Assembly (NCBI GenBank): GCA_034620365.1 | Contig: JAQGEQ010000283.1 | Location: forward strand, 124,001-188,000 | Direction: 5' to 3' | DNA from: Pegea sp. RAD2-039 | Taxonomy: Eukaryota; Chordata; Thaliacea; Salpida; Salpidae | Length of the DNA: 64,000 nt | Program-made: the position numbers and the translations under genes | Notes under the pieces: generated by a model | The model's database searches: none | Told to the model about the DNA's origin: nothing | What the model saw: the letters and a program-made list of their open reading frames with translations, nothing else | Shown here: piece by piece, positions 28,049 to 39,666 of the stretch | Numbering within the stretch: the first letter of the stretch is position 1 | How the letters are laid out: every line of letters begins with the position of its first letter

Positions 28049-28964
28049 TGCATACCAATAAATATCTGTCAAACTTTACGATATAATATCAAAATCAGAT
28101 AAGATGTAATGCTTTCTCAAATCAATCCTATAATGGTTTATTGTATTTATACAAGAAAAAATATTTCATTGCGGCAATTGCTTTAGTTTCTTAAATGGTT
28201 ATAAATCTTGAACCTACTTATTGAAATATTTTGTATTTATTAATTACTTTTTTAGATAGAAACACTTTAAAATTTGTTTAACAACATTATTGATTATCAG
28301 TTTTCAACTGTTGAATTTACTCTGATTCTCTTTATGTTATGTTTTTATGGTTTGCTGATTACGGTGTCTAGGTAATGGTCATGCTTTAGTGTTCTTTTAC
28401 TAAGTTTCAATGATTAATCTTAATCATACGTAGCTGTTACTACTTGGTGATGCATTAATAGAATATCTGATTATATGTGTTTATATTTTGTTTTTATTCT
28501 CACTTTAAAATTTTTTTTTAATATTACAAGTATTCTTTTTTAAATGTAATCTAGACTAAATCTAATGCTATACACTTATTCGAATTTATGGTTTGTGGAA
28601 GTATTTATAATTATGTAAGAAAAAATAAATTTAAAATATAATAATTTGCATACTAAATTAGTATTTTTTATTTCTTTTAATTATTTAACGAAAAAAAAAG
28701 ATTTTTTTTACAATTATAAATTTGTACAACATATTCTTCTATCCCAAATTTTTATTTATTTATATTTAAAATTTGTCATTATTTGAGGTCATTCAACTTT
28801 ATAAATTGATAACTTAATTATCTAGTACAAATTTCATTTTAGTTTTTATATAAGAACTTTAGATGTTGAAATTTTTTTTATAATTATTATTGCCATTTGT
28901 AAATTAATTGTGTATAAACCTAACCTTTTTTTATAGTTTACTCTAACTGAAATATTGTCAAAAA
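28049..28964. other. SKP1 upstream region
   Basis: A+T-rich sequence leading to SKP1. A polypyrimidine-AG (cctttttttatag, ending at 28936) lies 28 nt before the ATG and looks like a splice acceptor, so the 5' UTR may be split by an intron or receive a trans-spliced leader. No upstream exon could be chosen. Confidence 0.4.
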
Positions 28965-30240
28965 ATGCCTAATATTAAATTGTTAAGTCATGATGGAGAA
29001 ACCTTTGAAATCGATGTAGAAATTGCCAAGCAATCGATGACTATCAGAACTATGTTAGAAGATCTTGGTGTTGAAGAAGATGATGATGAAGGTGTTCCTT
29101 TACCTAATGTTAATGCTGCAATTTTAAGAAAGGTGAACACAATATTCTACTTTAGTATTTATAGATTGTACAATTAGTTTAATAAGTTTAAATCTATAAA
29201 ATAAATCATCTTTTAGACATATTATACAAAGTTAAAATGTTTACTTTTGGATCTTATAAAACTTTGATCAAAATATTAAGTATATAAAAGCTCAGTGGAT
29301 TTAGGTTTAATTTTTATTAAAAGCTTTTTGAAGTATACTGATACTTAGTATAGTACTATTTGAATTTAATTTATATATATATGTTAATGTTCCTATTGCT
29401 TTATTTATTTTTTATTAAAATTTAAAAACTTTCTTAGGAAGATATATATTTAATTTATATTTTGTTTGAAATTGTCGGTTTATTTTTATAATATTAGATA
29501 ATATAAGTTTCATTTTTATGATGTGCTTAAAAAATATGTCTTTATATTTCTTTTTTATCATTTTGCTTGTATCAGGTGATTCAATGGTGCACACAGCATA
29601 AAGATGACCCTACACCAGTTGAAGATGATGAACATAAAGATAAACGTACAGATGATGTTCCTGTTTGGGATCAAGAATTTTTAAAAGTTGATCAGGGAAC
29701 TTTGTTTGAATTGATTTTGGTAAGTTATGAGTTCTATTTATTTGTCAAATTGAAAGCATTCAAGTAAACATATCTTTGTCATCTCTATAAATAAACCAAA
29801 TGTTTTAAACTTTCTAAAGTTGATGATTGGCTTATAAATTAAGCAATTTAGAAATATTTTATTTTCAAATGTTGTTTGAGTAAAATAAAAAACTTGAAAC
29901 ATTTTTAACTTAAAAACCATTTTTATCAGCATTGAAATAACTAATTTAAGATAAACTATTATCAAAATAAATAAAATTTAGTGAGAATACTTTTATATTT
30001 ATTCAGGCGGCAAATTATTTAGATATTAAAGGCTTGTTGGATGTGACTTGTAAAACTGTGGCGAATATGATTAAAGGTAAATCTCCTGAAGAGATTAGGA
30101 AAACGTTTAACATCAAAAACGATTTTACTGAAGAAGAAGAACAACAGGTCTTATTCTCAAATGACTGCTTAGGCATCAGTTGTCTTAACACAAGTGTATT
30201 TCAGGTTCGAAGAGAAAATCAGTGGTGTGAGGAAAAGTGA
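28965..30240 (+). CDS. SKP1: SKP1, SCF ubiquitin ligase adaptor, four exons
   Basis: Exons 28965-29132, 29576-29719, 30007-30147 and 30205-30240 join to 162 codons plus a stop (human SKP1 has 163). The protein starts [19 protein letters not shown] (BTB/POZ-like fold), has the acidic loop [17 protein letters not shown], and keeps the C-terminal helices that bind F-box proteins: [36 protein letters not shown] and the terminal NQWCEEK. SKP1 links cullin-1 to F-box proteins and acts in nucleus and cytoplasm. Conservation is close to the human sequence throughout. The last intron is only 57 nt. It lies 2.9 kb downstream of UBE2D and 9.6 kb downstream of an F-box gene, all on the plus strand. Confidence 0.98.
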
Positions 30241-31075
30241 TTTTAATATTACATGTTTGCTGTGATTACATCAATTTTCGACTTGTTGCTAGTACTCAAA
30301 CTTAAGTGTAATATCATTTGGAAGTTACATTGTTTTTTGATTTGTAATTTTTTTTTGTATTTGTAAATATTAAGCTATAGTTGATTTTGAAATTTAATTT
30401 GTTTTCTTGACACAATGTCATATCTCTAAAGATTTAAATTCATTTATTAATAACCCCCCATTTCAAGTTGGTTTAAAGATTCTACTACTTTTACAAATTA
30501 GTTACAAAATACGCTTTCTAAGTCAGTTGAAATGTATCGTAAATTAAAACGTTTTTGTTGAACTTTTTTTTGAGTAATCAGTTTAGAAAAGATTCTTATT
30601 TAAAATGAGTTTTAAAAATTTAAGAAATAATAAATTAATCTTAAAGGCTTACACAGAAATCAAAACTACCTTACACCACATTTCTTTATTTACTGCTAAC
30701 AGAAAGAATCAGAAATATTTATTATTGAGTAATATTAAAACTAAATCGATCCCGCTACATTTGAAATATCAGAAAAAACTTAAATTAGCCGACTTTTGAA
30801 AATCACTTTTTGATAGCATAAAAAAAAGACTTTGAGAGAGAGTTAATTTTTTAAAGAAAATGTCAAAAACACAGCAACAAAACTGCTTAAAATAATTGTA
30901 GTTAAATGAAAAAAATAATTTGGAAAAATACAACCAAAAGTAATCACTGTAACTTTTGGAGCAAGCAAGATTAAATCTAAATTGCAGAAATCAAAAATAT
31001 GAAAGACTTTATATGTAAGAAATTCTACTTTATATGATCGCAGTATCTACTGAAGTTGGTACTGATCCAACACAA
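30241..31075. other. Convergent 3' region between SKP1 and TFG
   Basis: The two genes converge here, so this holds both 3' UTRs. A 64-codon plus-strand open stretch at 30605-30799 begins with ATG but resembles no family and is probably chance or 3' UTR. Confidence 0.45.
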
Positions 31076-33383
31076 CTACTGATAGCCAGGACCAGGCTGT
31101 CTCATACGATAAGTATTGCCACCAGCACGATGACCAAATAGCCGATGAGGGTTAGGGTTAGTGGGTTGTTGCATCCGTGGTCCAGCTGGTATAGGTTGTT
31201 GATTGAAGTTTGCTGGTGGTTGTTGCTGATTAAATGGCAGTGGAGGTCTTGAAGGTTGTTGTCCATAAGCTGCAGCAGGTGATTGCTGTCCATAAGCTCC
31301 TTGCTGACTATAAGGTACAGGAGGTCCTTGCTGTTGCTGACCATAAGGAGTAGCAGGAGCTTGTTGCTGCTGACTATAAGGTACAGAGGGTCCTTGTTGT
31401 CCATATGATGTAGGAACTTGTCCAAATGTGGGAGCTTGAGTTTGTTGTCCATAAGAATTAGGAATTGATTGATTTTGAGGTGGTAAAATATTTCGAGTTG
31501 TCATTGATGGATACTGTTGGTTAGTATAAGGACTTTGTTGAGCTTGGGATGATTGTTGATGAACTTGTTGCTGTTGTAATTGTGATGGATATCTGGTTAT
31601 TTGTTGGTTGGTAGTTTCTACTGGTTTCTGGTCATCTAAGCCACTATTTACTGGTTTATCAGCTATATTTCCTTTATTTATTAGACTTGTATCTGGTTGC
31701 TGCAACTGAAAAAATTAATAATTTAGTGATGGTTGGCAAAACTATTTGTGCAAATAACAAACTGTTACAGTACCTGCTGTTCAAACTATTATTATATAAT
31801 TTGTAAATATTTTTATAAGGAATAAATGTTTTAAAACATACTTGGTTACTACCATCCAAGCCACTTATTGGTGGGAAGCTTGTGTTTTCAAAGAATGAAG
31901 AACTTGAACCGGAAAAGACCGAAGTTATAGCATCAGAAGAAGGCTTGAGTTCAGTTGGAATCTGAATACTTGAGTAAAATAGTTTGAAAAACTAAAAGGC
32001 TCACAACTTACAGAGGAATCATTTGCAAGTTCTTTTGAATTGACTTCTTCTATTTTGCCACCTAAGTAATAACAACTTGATTTTCCAAAATTATAATGAC
32101 TATTTGACATAACTTTCTTAAAAATTAATAACTTTTAATAAAATGTAAGAATTCTCTTTTAAACTAAGAAGTTATTTTAAAAAAAATTCAAAAATCGTTA
32201 CACTTATAAAAAAACAAATATTTTATAGACCCATATACCTTCAGTATTTATTTCTTCATTCACACTTTGATTTTCAGAATTCAAAGGATCAAACGCAGTT
32301 TTGAAATCATTCATACTCAACGTACTATTAGGCATCTCATTAACAGCAGAGCCTGAAACAAAGCTATTCAGTTGATTTATGAAAATTAGTTTTTATCATG
32401 CTCAATAGAAATTGAATTAATTATTTACGATTTTCAAGTTTAATTTACCATTAAAATAGATATTTTTTTAAATTATCTACTTGTTTCACTTTTTTCCAAT
32501 TTCACATTAGTAGTATTTTTGAGATTGCTATGATTAGATTCCAAGTAAGCATCAAGCTTGTTAGTTAGCTCTTTAATCATAGCTTGTAATGAAATGGCTT
32601 CCTCATTTTTTTCATCTTTCCCTACAACTAATAACAAAACCAATTATATTAATAAATAAAAACCTTTAATCATAAAAATCAAGATAAAAATATTAATAAC
32701 TTAACTAGCAAAGAATTAACTTTCAACCATAATTATTAGTAATTACAACTTATAGTAACACATTTATTTATAATTATTTATTTAAATATCTTACCAAATA
32801 TAGTTAGTTTCAACACTCTATCTAATTGTATAGCATAATGGATATCTGAATCATCCAAAATTGTAATCAAGTCTTCATCTAAAGAATAATCAAAAGTCAT
32901 TAATATGAACTATTAATGAGTTATTAAATTGAAAAAAAATAAATTACGTCAAATTCTTATACATCTACATGATGGATTATATAGTAATTAATTTTAAGTG
33001 TAATAATAAATTATTATATATAATTAATGAAATAAGCATAAACTAATGATTTTCTACTTTTACATAAGAAGTTAACCATTTATTAACCATCAAACCATTT
33101 AATTTTTAATTAATTTGCTCTTTAAAATTCATATAAACATATACAACATTAGTTTAGACTACAATGCTTTAAGCTTGTAAAACTTAAAAAATGCATTTTA
33201 AATGTAGATGCCTAAATGTAGATTACCTTCATCTAAATACTTGATTAATAATTCATCATTTGTGTTAAGGGTTTTCTTAAAAACTCTTTGCATCATCAGA
33301 ACAAGTTCATCATAAGTGAGATCTTCATTATGTATACCGAATCTCCGAATATCATCTCCCAATTTTGCCTTTATTTCTAACAT
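31076..33383 (-). CDS. TFG: TFG (Trk-fused gene) orthologue, seven exons
   Basis: Exons (minus) 33383-33227, 32878-32795, 32621-32481, 32352-32239, 32061-32012, 31961-31842 and 31705-31076 join to 431 codons plus a stop (human about 400). Exons 1-2 form a PB1 domain (residues 1-80): [10 protein letters not shown], the signature [17 protein letters not shown], then [13 protein letters not shown]. Exon 3 gives a short coiled coil. Exon 4 has [10 protein letters not shown], like the human SAFDPL segment. The last exon (about residues 222-431) is Pro/Gln/Tyr-rich with repeated YGQQ units and ends RQPGPGYQ, nearly the human end. TFG assembles into rings and condensates at ER exit sites and organises COPII transport with SEC16. 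An in-frame stop four codons upstream with no AG between fixes the ATG, so the protein lacks about ten N-terminal residues found in human. One intron is 50 nt. Confidence 0.95.
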
Positions 33384-34189
33384 TTTCAATATTTACAAAA
33401 GCAATATACTATGAATAACAATTACATATGAATTAAATTACACTTACAGTATTATAGCAAGTTTACAAAGTTAAATCAAATTTTATACATCAAATTTAAG
33501 ATTGTAAGCTACTAAATGAAAGTTCATAAAAATGATAGCTTTTAGAAGAACAAAATTTATTAAGAATGTTATGCAATACTACAAAAATATAATCACAAAT
33601 AATTGTAAGACTATACTTATAATATGAACTAAACATACAATAAAATAAGTATTATTAATTAATGATTATTTTATTACAAAAATAAATAATGAGTGATAAA
33701 TAAATTGAAATTCAGTAACACTTGATATTTGAAGAAACTAGTTTGTAAATATTTAAAATAGTCCACTCAGAAATACTACAAAAGAGTTCAAAATAAAATT
33801 TCTAAACAATTATATAAACTGAACAAACTAAACATTATCCCATAATTATTATTTCCTATATTATTATTCCAAAATAAAATTTTATTATTAAAATATATAT
33901 CCCAAAATCAGTGCGAGTTCAAAAGTCCTGTGTACAAGCTACGTATATACTCTCTAGCGCCCTACATAAATCACATTCAGTCGTAAATACAGTGATGGTT
34001 ACATTTTTATAGGTATCAAAGAAAGTTTTTATAGAATTTTAGATGATAAAATATAATTACACATTGAGTTTGATAGATAAAATTAAAAGTTAAAGATGCA
34101 AAAACGTTCAAATCTTTTCATAAAACTTTGTAACTTTTGTAACAATATGAAACACCTTATGACTAAAGCACAATAAAAGGAGAATTTAT
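33384..34189. other. TFG upstream region
   Basis: Presumed 5' UTR and promoter of TFG. A GC-rich ctctagcgcc at 33952-33961 stands out in A+T-rich DNA; the identical ten bases occur at 56478-56487 upstream of the Regnase-like gene. Confidence 0.35.
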
Positions 34190-34640
34190 ACAGCTCTTGT
34201 TTTCATAATCAGTTAGTTCCGGGTACATTTTTTGGCCTACTTCGGCCGAGAACTACCACGGCATATATATCTAAGAGCATAAATTATGGAGAACCAGCTG
34301 TTACCTATGCAGCAGGACTCCACTCTCCACGCAAACAAGGTTATGGAGCGGAGCAGACAAACTGATGCAGCTGTGCCCGGAGCTGCCAGAAAGACACTAA
34401 GTACAATGAATAAATGCTTACGGGGCTCCAACTCCGGCTTAAAATTTTAGATTAAAGTTTTGCGTCTTTTAGAGGTGCTGTAATTAACCAGACTCATAAG
34501 GCCCTTTTATACGAATCTTTATTGACTTCACCTTGTCGCAAATATGTGTCCACCTGGGCTCGTACCAGGTTGTTAGGCGGGTGTGGTGACTGCTATATTA
34601 CACAGAAAGACGTTTGGATAGATAAATACATGAAAGTACA
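34190..34640 (-). repeat. GC-richer interspersed repeat, SINE-like
   Basis: A block of clearly higher G+C than its flanks. On the minus strand it has cctggtacgagcccagg at about 34578-34562, a perfect 5-bp stem around a seven-base loop like a tRNA T arm and B box (GGTNCGANNCC-like). At the other end lies a small hairpin, ggccgaagtaggcc, at about 34225-34238. No protein frame is convincing. A tRNA-derived SINE on the minus strand is my best guess; a MITE-like element is the alternative. Edges are approximate. Confidence 0.4.
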
Positions 34641-35459
34641 AATAAACCTGTAAATTTGATGGAGACATCACTAATGCTTTTGCTGTTCAGACTAATGGAT
34701 ATATGAATTCGTAGTGTCTTTGGATAAAAATTCTAAGTGATAAAATAGTGATGAGTCAACTTAACTAAAAGAGGTTTTCTTTGATTCTTTTATTAAAAGG
34801 ATAGTATATAATATATGCTTTTTTACAATTTGACAGCATAAATAAAATGGTATGACAAGTACCATATTAGAAAAATAAAACCAACTGTTTAAACCAGTGT
34901 TTCTAATTCTTTCTGACTTATGGATCAATTTTAAGATGGTCTATTTATTCGTAAACTCTATATGTATAATACAATGTACAAAATAATGGTAATATGATAG
35001 AAAATACAACTCTATTTGAACTGAGAACTAGTAAACAATTCGCTTAAAAAAGAGTCTTTGACATCAGATAAGAGCAATCGATCAAAATCAAATTCATTTA
35101 AGATTATCCTTAAGCTCCAGAGTATTTTGAATACTCATAGCACCTATTTGAATAAGAAATTTTGTTATCATTCTATTTGAATAGGGTTGTTAGGATAACA
35201 AATTTATTCTGATATTGCTTATAAGCTTTGATAAAACTGTTTTCAGTAAAGGATTTGTATATTTTTTGTGATCATATCTGGATTAGAAATCAATTTGGAC
35301 TTTTTATCATCTTCAATTTCTATATACTCTATTTGAATAACTGCTAATAAGCTGTGATTAAGTTTTGTGGTGTATTTATTTATTATTATTTATTATATTT
35401 TATTAACTTGGTATATTTGTTTATATATTTATTTATATACATATCACATACATTTATCT
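34641..35459. other. Non-coding left flank of the intact LINE
   Basis: A+T-rich sequence without recognisable genes. The rightmost part (about 35370-35500) may be the 5' UTR of the LINE; I could not define its 5' border or a target-site duplication. Confidence 0.35.
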
Positions 35460-35504
35460 GACTTATAAATTTCATAGTTTGGTGGGAGTTACTAAAAATC
35501 TATC

Positions 35505-36500
35505 ATGGAAACTATGGTAGATACAAATGGCAGGACCTTGCGGTCAAAAGCTCCAAAAAACCCAAGCAAACCAAGTTCTTCAAAACAAGCTTGCAATGGC
35601 AATTGCCAAGCTTGTAACAAAACTTGCTCTGGTGAAGATATGGCAATAGATTGCATCAAATGCCTCTCTAGGTTTCACCTCACTTGTAGTGATGTGAATA
35701 AAAAATTATATGATATATTTGAAAATAATAAAATGCAGCAAGTGGGATTTTGTTGGTTCTGCATTAAATGTAGATCTATGGACAAAACAACTACCTCGTC
35801 CAACACTAACAAAAGCTTATTGTCCGACATCAGCAACACCATATCCACTGAATTGGCCAAATTAAAATCCGAAATTGGCAACGATGTTGCCAAAATCAAT
35901 GAAAAGATTTCTATCTTATCAAAATCTATGGATGAACTGGATGCCTCCACAAAGAAGCCTCTCACATGGGCCTCAGTTGTTGGTAATTCTGGATCCGAAA
36001 AAAATACTAGCATGGTGCAACTTCTTGCCAAGAAGGTTACTGACACGCACAAAAAACTTACTCTGGACCGGGAGGATAGAGAAAACAATGTCATCATCTT
36101 TGGTGTCTCCGAGACTGATAAAGACGATGACATCAAGACTTTTAATCAAATGAGCACTCAAAGCCTTGGTTTTGTGGACGCTCCAAAAGTTTCAATGACC
36201 AGACTCGGGGCAAAAAGATCAAATCATAAAAGACCGTTAAAAGTGTCCTTTCAGGAAAGATGGGACAAACGTAAGTTTCTTGCTAAGCTGTATAAGCTTA
36301 AGCAGGACGAAAAATTCCAGGGCATCAGAGTAGCACATGATATGTGTGAAGATGATCGCTCAGAAAATAAGCGTCTTCTAAAAGAGGCGTACAGCCGAAA
36401 TCAGAAAGAGCAACCAACTGATTTCAAATACAAAGTTCGAGGTCCACCATGGGCTTTAAAGATTGTGAAGGTCTTTTCAAAAAACGGAAGTGCAAAATAA
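35505..36500 (+). CDS. LINE A ORF1 protein, PHD-like zinc finger and RRM-like region
   Basis: 331 codons. Residues about 30-88 hold a Cys/His-rich finger of PHD type, with spacing seen in CNGNCQACNKTC, then CIKCLSRFHLTC, then CWFCIKC. A helical, probably coiled-coil stretch follows (about residues 105-150, TELAKLKSEIGNDVAK onwards). A C-terminal part starting near NNVIIFGVSE and ending near FKYKVRGPPWALKIV resembles the RRM/C-terminal nucleic-acid chaperone region of L1-type ORF1 proteins. ORF1 proteins bind element RNA and form the particle that ORF2 uses. No stop or frameshift is present. The end overlaps ORF2 by 52 nt in another frame. Confidence 0.85.
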   Translation: METMVDTNGRTLRSKAPKNPSKPSSSKQACNGNCQACNKTCSGEDMAIDCIKCLSRFHLTCSDVNKKLYDIFENNKMQQVGFCWFCIKCRSMDKTTTSSNTNKSLLSDISNTISTELAKLKSEIGNDVAKINEKISILSKSMDELDASTKKPLTWASVVGNSGSEKNTSMVQLLAKKVTDTHKKLTLDREDRENNVIIFGVSETDKDDDIKTFNQMSTQSLGFVDAPKVSMTRLGAKRSNHKRPLKVSFQERWDKRKFLAKLYKLKQDEKFQGIRVAHDMCEDDRSENKRLLKEAYSRNQKEQPTDFKYKVRGPPWALKIVKVFSKNGSAK

Positions 36501-39496
36501 CCACTGGACCCACATCATCCTTATTCAACCTCTCTTCGCACAAAATTATTAATACTATGCTTCCAGCTCAAGATACCAGTACACAGAAGCCTACCACCAA
36601 ATCTTACAAGTGTCAAAGAGACAATTTTTCTATTATATTAGGTCTGTTTTTCAATACACGGTCAATTGTCAACAAAATTTTCGAATTGAAAGCTCTTTTG
36701 CTTTCTCAAGATTTTACATTTGTTTTCATTACCGAAACTTGGTTGAAACCCTTTTATCCTGACTCCTTTCTGGATGACAGTGATCTTTTTCGTGCTTTGC
36801 GCTGTGATAGACTGTTTGATAGAGGCGGCGGTGTTTGTGTAATCTATAAAACATCACTGGCACCCATGATTTCAAGAATTAAGATAAATACCATTGATTG
36901 CCCAGGATTTGAGATTATTGCTTTCAATTTTCATTACTCAAAGTCTAAGTTTTCCCGCTTTATATGTACCTACCTACCACCGTCTAAAGTTAACGATGAG
37001 GTTACTATTAAGGCCTTATTGAAGGTTCTGAAAAGCCTAGTTTGTCCTGAGATCTATATTCTTGGGGATTTTAATTTTAGTAGAATTGATTGGAATAACC
37101 CAAATTTAGCATTCAATGGAAAATTGTTTAATTTGAATGGAGACAAAACTAATTCAGCCAATCTGAGTCATGTCTTTGTAAACTTCCTTGATGCCAATAA
37201 TCTATCTCAGATGGTTACTTTTCCAACCCAAGTTAGTGGTAATACTTTGGATCTTCTCATCACATCAAAACCTGAGAACGTTATCTACGTTGATCAAAAT
37301 GAACCTTTTGCTCTGACATGCGATCACAACATGATTGAATTCAAGCTCCATCAAACTTTTTCTACGAACGTTAAAACTCCAAGCATACGGAACTTTTATC
37401 GTGGAAATTATAACAGTATAAACAAGTTTTTATCAGGTGTTGACTGGATTTCTGTTTTCAACTCTTCCGAAGACATCAATGATATCTACTCGAGGTTTAC
37501 TAACATTGTTAATGAGTCAATTAAAAAGTTCATACCTTTATATAGAGTCAACAAAAAACCACACTTGCCAAGATATTTAAGGAATTTACAGCATTTGAAA
37601 AACCTCTTATACAAACAAACTAAAGCAGATCCTTCCATCAAACATCTATACAAAGATCTTTGTCTAGTCTACAAGAAATCAGTTTATAGCCTCTATTTAG
37701 GAAAAGAAAGTGCAATCTTATCTTCACCTAGCAAGAAAACGTTTTTTGGCTTCATTAATCACAAGCTTAAGGCGAGATCTCATCTACCTCCCTTGCTTGA
37801 TAACGCTAATCAGCTGGTGATGGAACCAAAGAATAAAGCTGAATTGCTAAACAAACAATTTGAAAAGGTTTTTATAACCGATGATGGCAATACTCCTACT
37901 ATTTCCTACTCCAATATCCTTTCAAATATCTCTGAGATGGTAGATCTAGACATAACAGCTGATATAGTATCTAAGGCTATTTCTTCTCTAAAATCAACAG
38001 TTTCCATCACCCCAGATCAAATTCCAGCTTTGTTTTTAAGAAAAAGTACTTCTTCTTTAGCGCTACCCTTATCGCTACTCTTTAACATGACTCTTAAGCG
38101 GGGAAGACTTCCACAAATTTGGAAGAATGCTATTATTACTCCAATTTATAAGAAGGGTCCCAGAAACACTGCACTTAACTACAGACCAGTTTCGCTGACT
38201 TCGGTTATCTGCAGAACTCAAGAACATATCATTCACAACCATATAACTAGCCATTTGACGGAGCATCATCTAATATCTGATGCCCAGCATGGCTTTGTTA
38301 AGCAAAGATCTTCTTTGACTCAACATCTCACTTTTTTCAATGAGCTTACAGCTCATTATGAAAGTAATACTCCATGTGACATCATATACCTTGATTTTGC
38401 TAAAGCGTTTGATTCTGTTCCACACAACAAGCTCATTACTGTATTGAAAAACATAAAAATCAGCAACTCTATCTTAAAATGGATTGAAGATTTCTTATCG
38501 GGTAGAACCCAACGAACCCGTGTAGAAAGATCTTTATCTACTCCTAGTAAAGTCACCAGCGGCGTTCCTCAGGGTTCCGTTCTGGGTCCACTTCTCTTTT
38601 TGATTTTCATTGAAGACCTCATCAGAAGACTAATAACAGTAGACAATGTCAGTGTGTTTGTGTATGCAGACGACATCAAGCTATTATCTGGTTCTCACTC
38701 AAAACTCCAAACTGCACTTAATATTGTAGAAAACTGGTCTGCGAATTGGCAACTTAAAATCCAGCCAACAAAGTCTGAAGTTATAACATTCTCCCGTAAG
38801 CCAGCTGCCAACTTCAGCAACCAATACTACATCAATGGATCTATTCTTGAACGAGTATCCTCAGTCATAGACCTCGGCATTACTCTGACATCTGACTTCA
38901 AATGGCACAGTTATGTTTCCAGAATCTTTGGAAAATCTATCAGGCTTGTCCACCTCATCATAAAGACTTTTAATTCTAAAAATCCATGGTTTTACGTGAA
39001 CCTTTTCAAACTGTACATACGCCCTACTCTTGAATACAATGTGAGTGCATGGATGCCATATCAAGTTGGTGATATCAGAAAAATCGAATCTGTTCAGGCA
39101 AAATTTACGAGATTGGTTTGCAGGAAACTTAATATCAAATACGAGAGTTATAAGCATCGTCTCAGCTTCTTCAATCTAGATACTTTGGAAATCCGAAGAA
39201 TTAAATACGACCTTATTCTGATTTTTAAAATTATTCACAACCTAATTGATCTTCAGTTTGATGACTTTTTCTCCATTAGTCCCTCCCTCAAGTTATATCA
39301 ACTTAGAAGACATAAATTACATCTTAATAAGCCCACTCCACCAGCTACGTTAACCAGATTAAGTTTTTTCTCATACCGCACAATCAGTACATGGAAAAAT
39401 CTGCCATCAGAGATTGTCATGTCAAAATCACTTATGCTGTTCAAGAAAAAGCTGAATTGTTATAATATCGCCAACATTGCCATTTCTAAACTGTGA
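36449..39496 (+). CDS. LINE A ORF2 protein, endonuclease and reverse transcriptase
   Basis: 1015 codons from the first ATG; a later in-frame Met at 36557 is an alternative start. The N-terminal APE endonuclease has FNTRSIVNKI, FVFITETWLKP, the metal-site Asp/Asn in YILGDFNFSRIDW (about residue 205) and CDHNMIEFK. The reverse transcriptase has NYRPVSLTSV (about 577), IYLDFAKAFDSVPHNKL with the first catalytic Asp (about 647), GVPQGSVLGPLLFLIF, and VFVYADDIKLL with the catalytic Asp pair (about 737). The protein cleaves target DNA and copies element RNA at the nick. All expected catalytic residues are present and the frame is unbroken, so it could be functional. Confidence 0.95.
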   Translation: MGFKDCEGLFKKRKCKITTGPTSSLFNLSSHKIINTMLPAQDTSTQKPTTKSYKCQRDNFSIILGLFFNTRSIVNKIFELKALLLSQDFTFVFITETWLKPFYPDSFLDDSDLFRALRCDRLFDRGGGVCVIYKTSLAPMISRIKINTIDCPGFEIIAFNFHYSKSKFSRFICTYLPPSKVNDEVTIKALLKVLKSLVCPEIYILGDFNFSRIDWNNPNLAFNGKLFNLNGDKTNSANLSHVFVNFLDANNLSQMVTFPTQVSGNTLDLLITSKPENVIYVDQNEPFALTCDHNMIEFKLHQTFSTNVKTPSIRNFYRGNYNSINKFLSGVDWISVFNSSEDINDIYSRFTNIVNESIKKFIPLYRVNKKPHLPRYLRNLQHLKNLLYKQTKADPSIKHLYKDLCLVYKKSVYSLYLGKESAILSSPSKKTFFGFINHKLKARSHLPPLLDNANQLVMEPKNKAELLNKQFEKVFITDDGNTPTISYSNILSNISEMVDLDITADIVSKAISSLKSTVSITPDQIPALFLRKSTSSLALPLSLLFNMTLKRGRLPQIWKNAIITPIYKKGPRNTALNYRPVSLTSVICRTQEHIIHNHITSHLTEHHLISDAQHGFVKQRSSLTQHLTFFNELTAHYESNTPCDIIYLDFAKAFDSVPHNKLITVLKNIKISNSILKWIEDFLSGRTQRTRVERSLSTPSKVTSGVPQGSVLGPLLFLIFIEDLIRRLITVDNVSVFVYADDIKLLSGSHSKLQTALNIVENWSANWQLKIQPTKSEVITFSRKPAANFSNQYYINGSILERVSSVIDLGITLTSDFKWHSYVSRIFGKSIRLVHLIIKTFNSKNPWFYVNLFKLYIRPTLEYNVSAWMPYQVGDIRKIESVQAKFTRLVCRKLNIKYESYKHRLSFFNLDTLEIRRIKYDLILIFKIIHNLIDLQFDDFFSISPSLKLYQLRRHKLHLNKPTPPATLTRLSFFSYRTISTWKNLPSEIVMSKSLMLFKKKLNCYNIANIAISKL

Positions 39497-39666
39497 ATTT
39501 TTCTCTTTTACAATACTATGATTCTGTGCAATTCTTCATTGTCATATACTTTTTCGTTTACACGTCAAATAGATCTAAGTTGTGAGAATGTGTGTTAGCG
39601 AGAGGTGCTCTCTTTAGGCACCCTCCTTCACATTTATTGTAATAAATAAATAAATAAATAAATAAA

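Larger units (their letters stand above)
35460..39666 (+). mobile_element. LINE family A, CR1/Jockey-like non-LTR retrotransposon with two intact ORFs
   Basis: A 4.2-kb element with an ORF1 (35505-36500) and an overlapping ORF2 (36449-39496), both uninterrupted, then a short 3' UTR (39497-39630) and a tail of ttattgtaataaa followed by about six TAAA-type units ending near 39666. Two 5'-truncated copies (5.3-6.4 and 15.3-15.8 kb) share the same 3' end, which defines the terminus. APE endonuclease, the order of RT motifs, lack of LTRs and a short tandem 3' tail instead of poly(A) fit the CR1/Jockey group; the exact clade needs a tree. The 5' edge is an estimate. Confidence 0.9.

Noticed and set aside
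30605-30799. 64-codon frame between SKP1 and TFG
   Set aside because: Starts with ATG but is Lys/Leu/Asn-rich, unrecognised, and lies in the probable SKP1 3' UTR.
31102-31452. 116-codon open frame overlapping the TFG last exon in another frame
   Set aside because: It is a by-product of the repetitive Pro/Gln/Tyr codons of TFG; the TFG frame matches the family to the last residue.
35675-36161. Antisense open frames opposite LINE ORF1
   Set aside because: Shadows of the sense ORF1, which has a recognisable zinc finger and correct LINE context.
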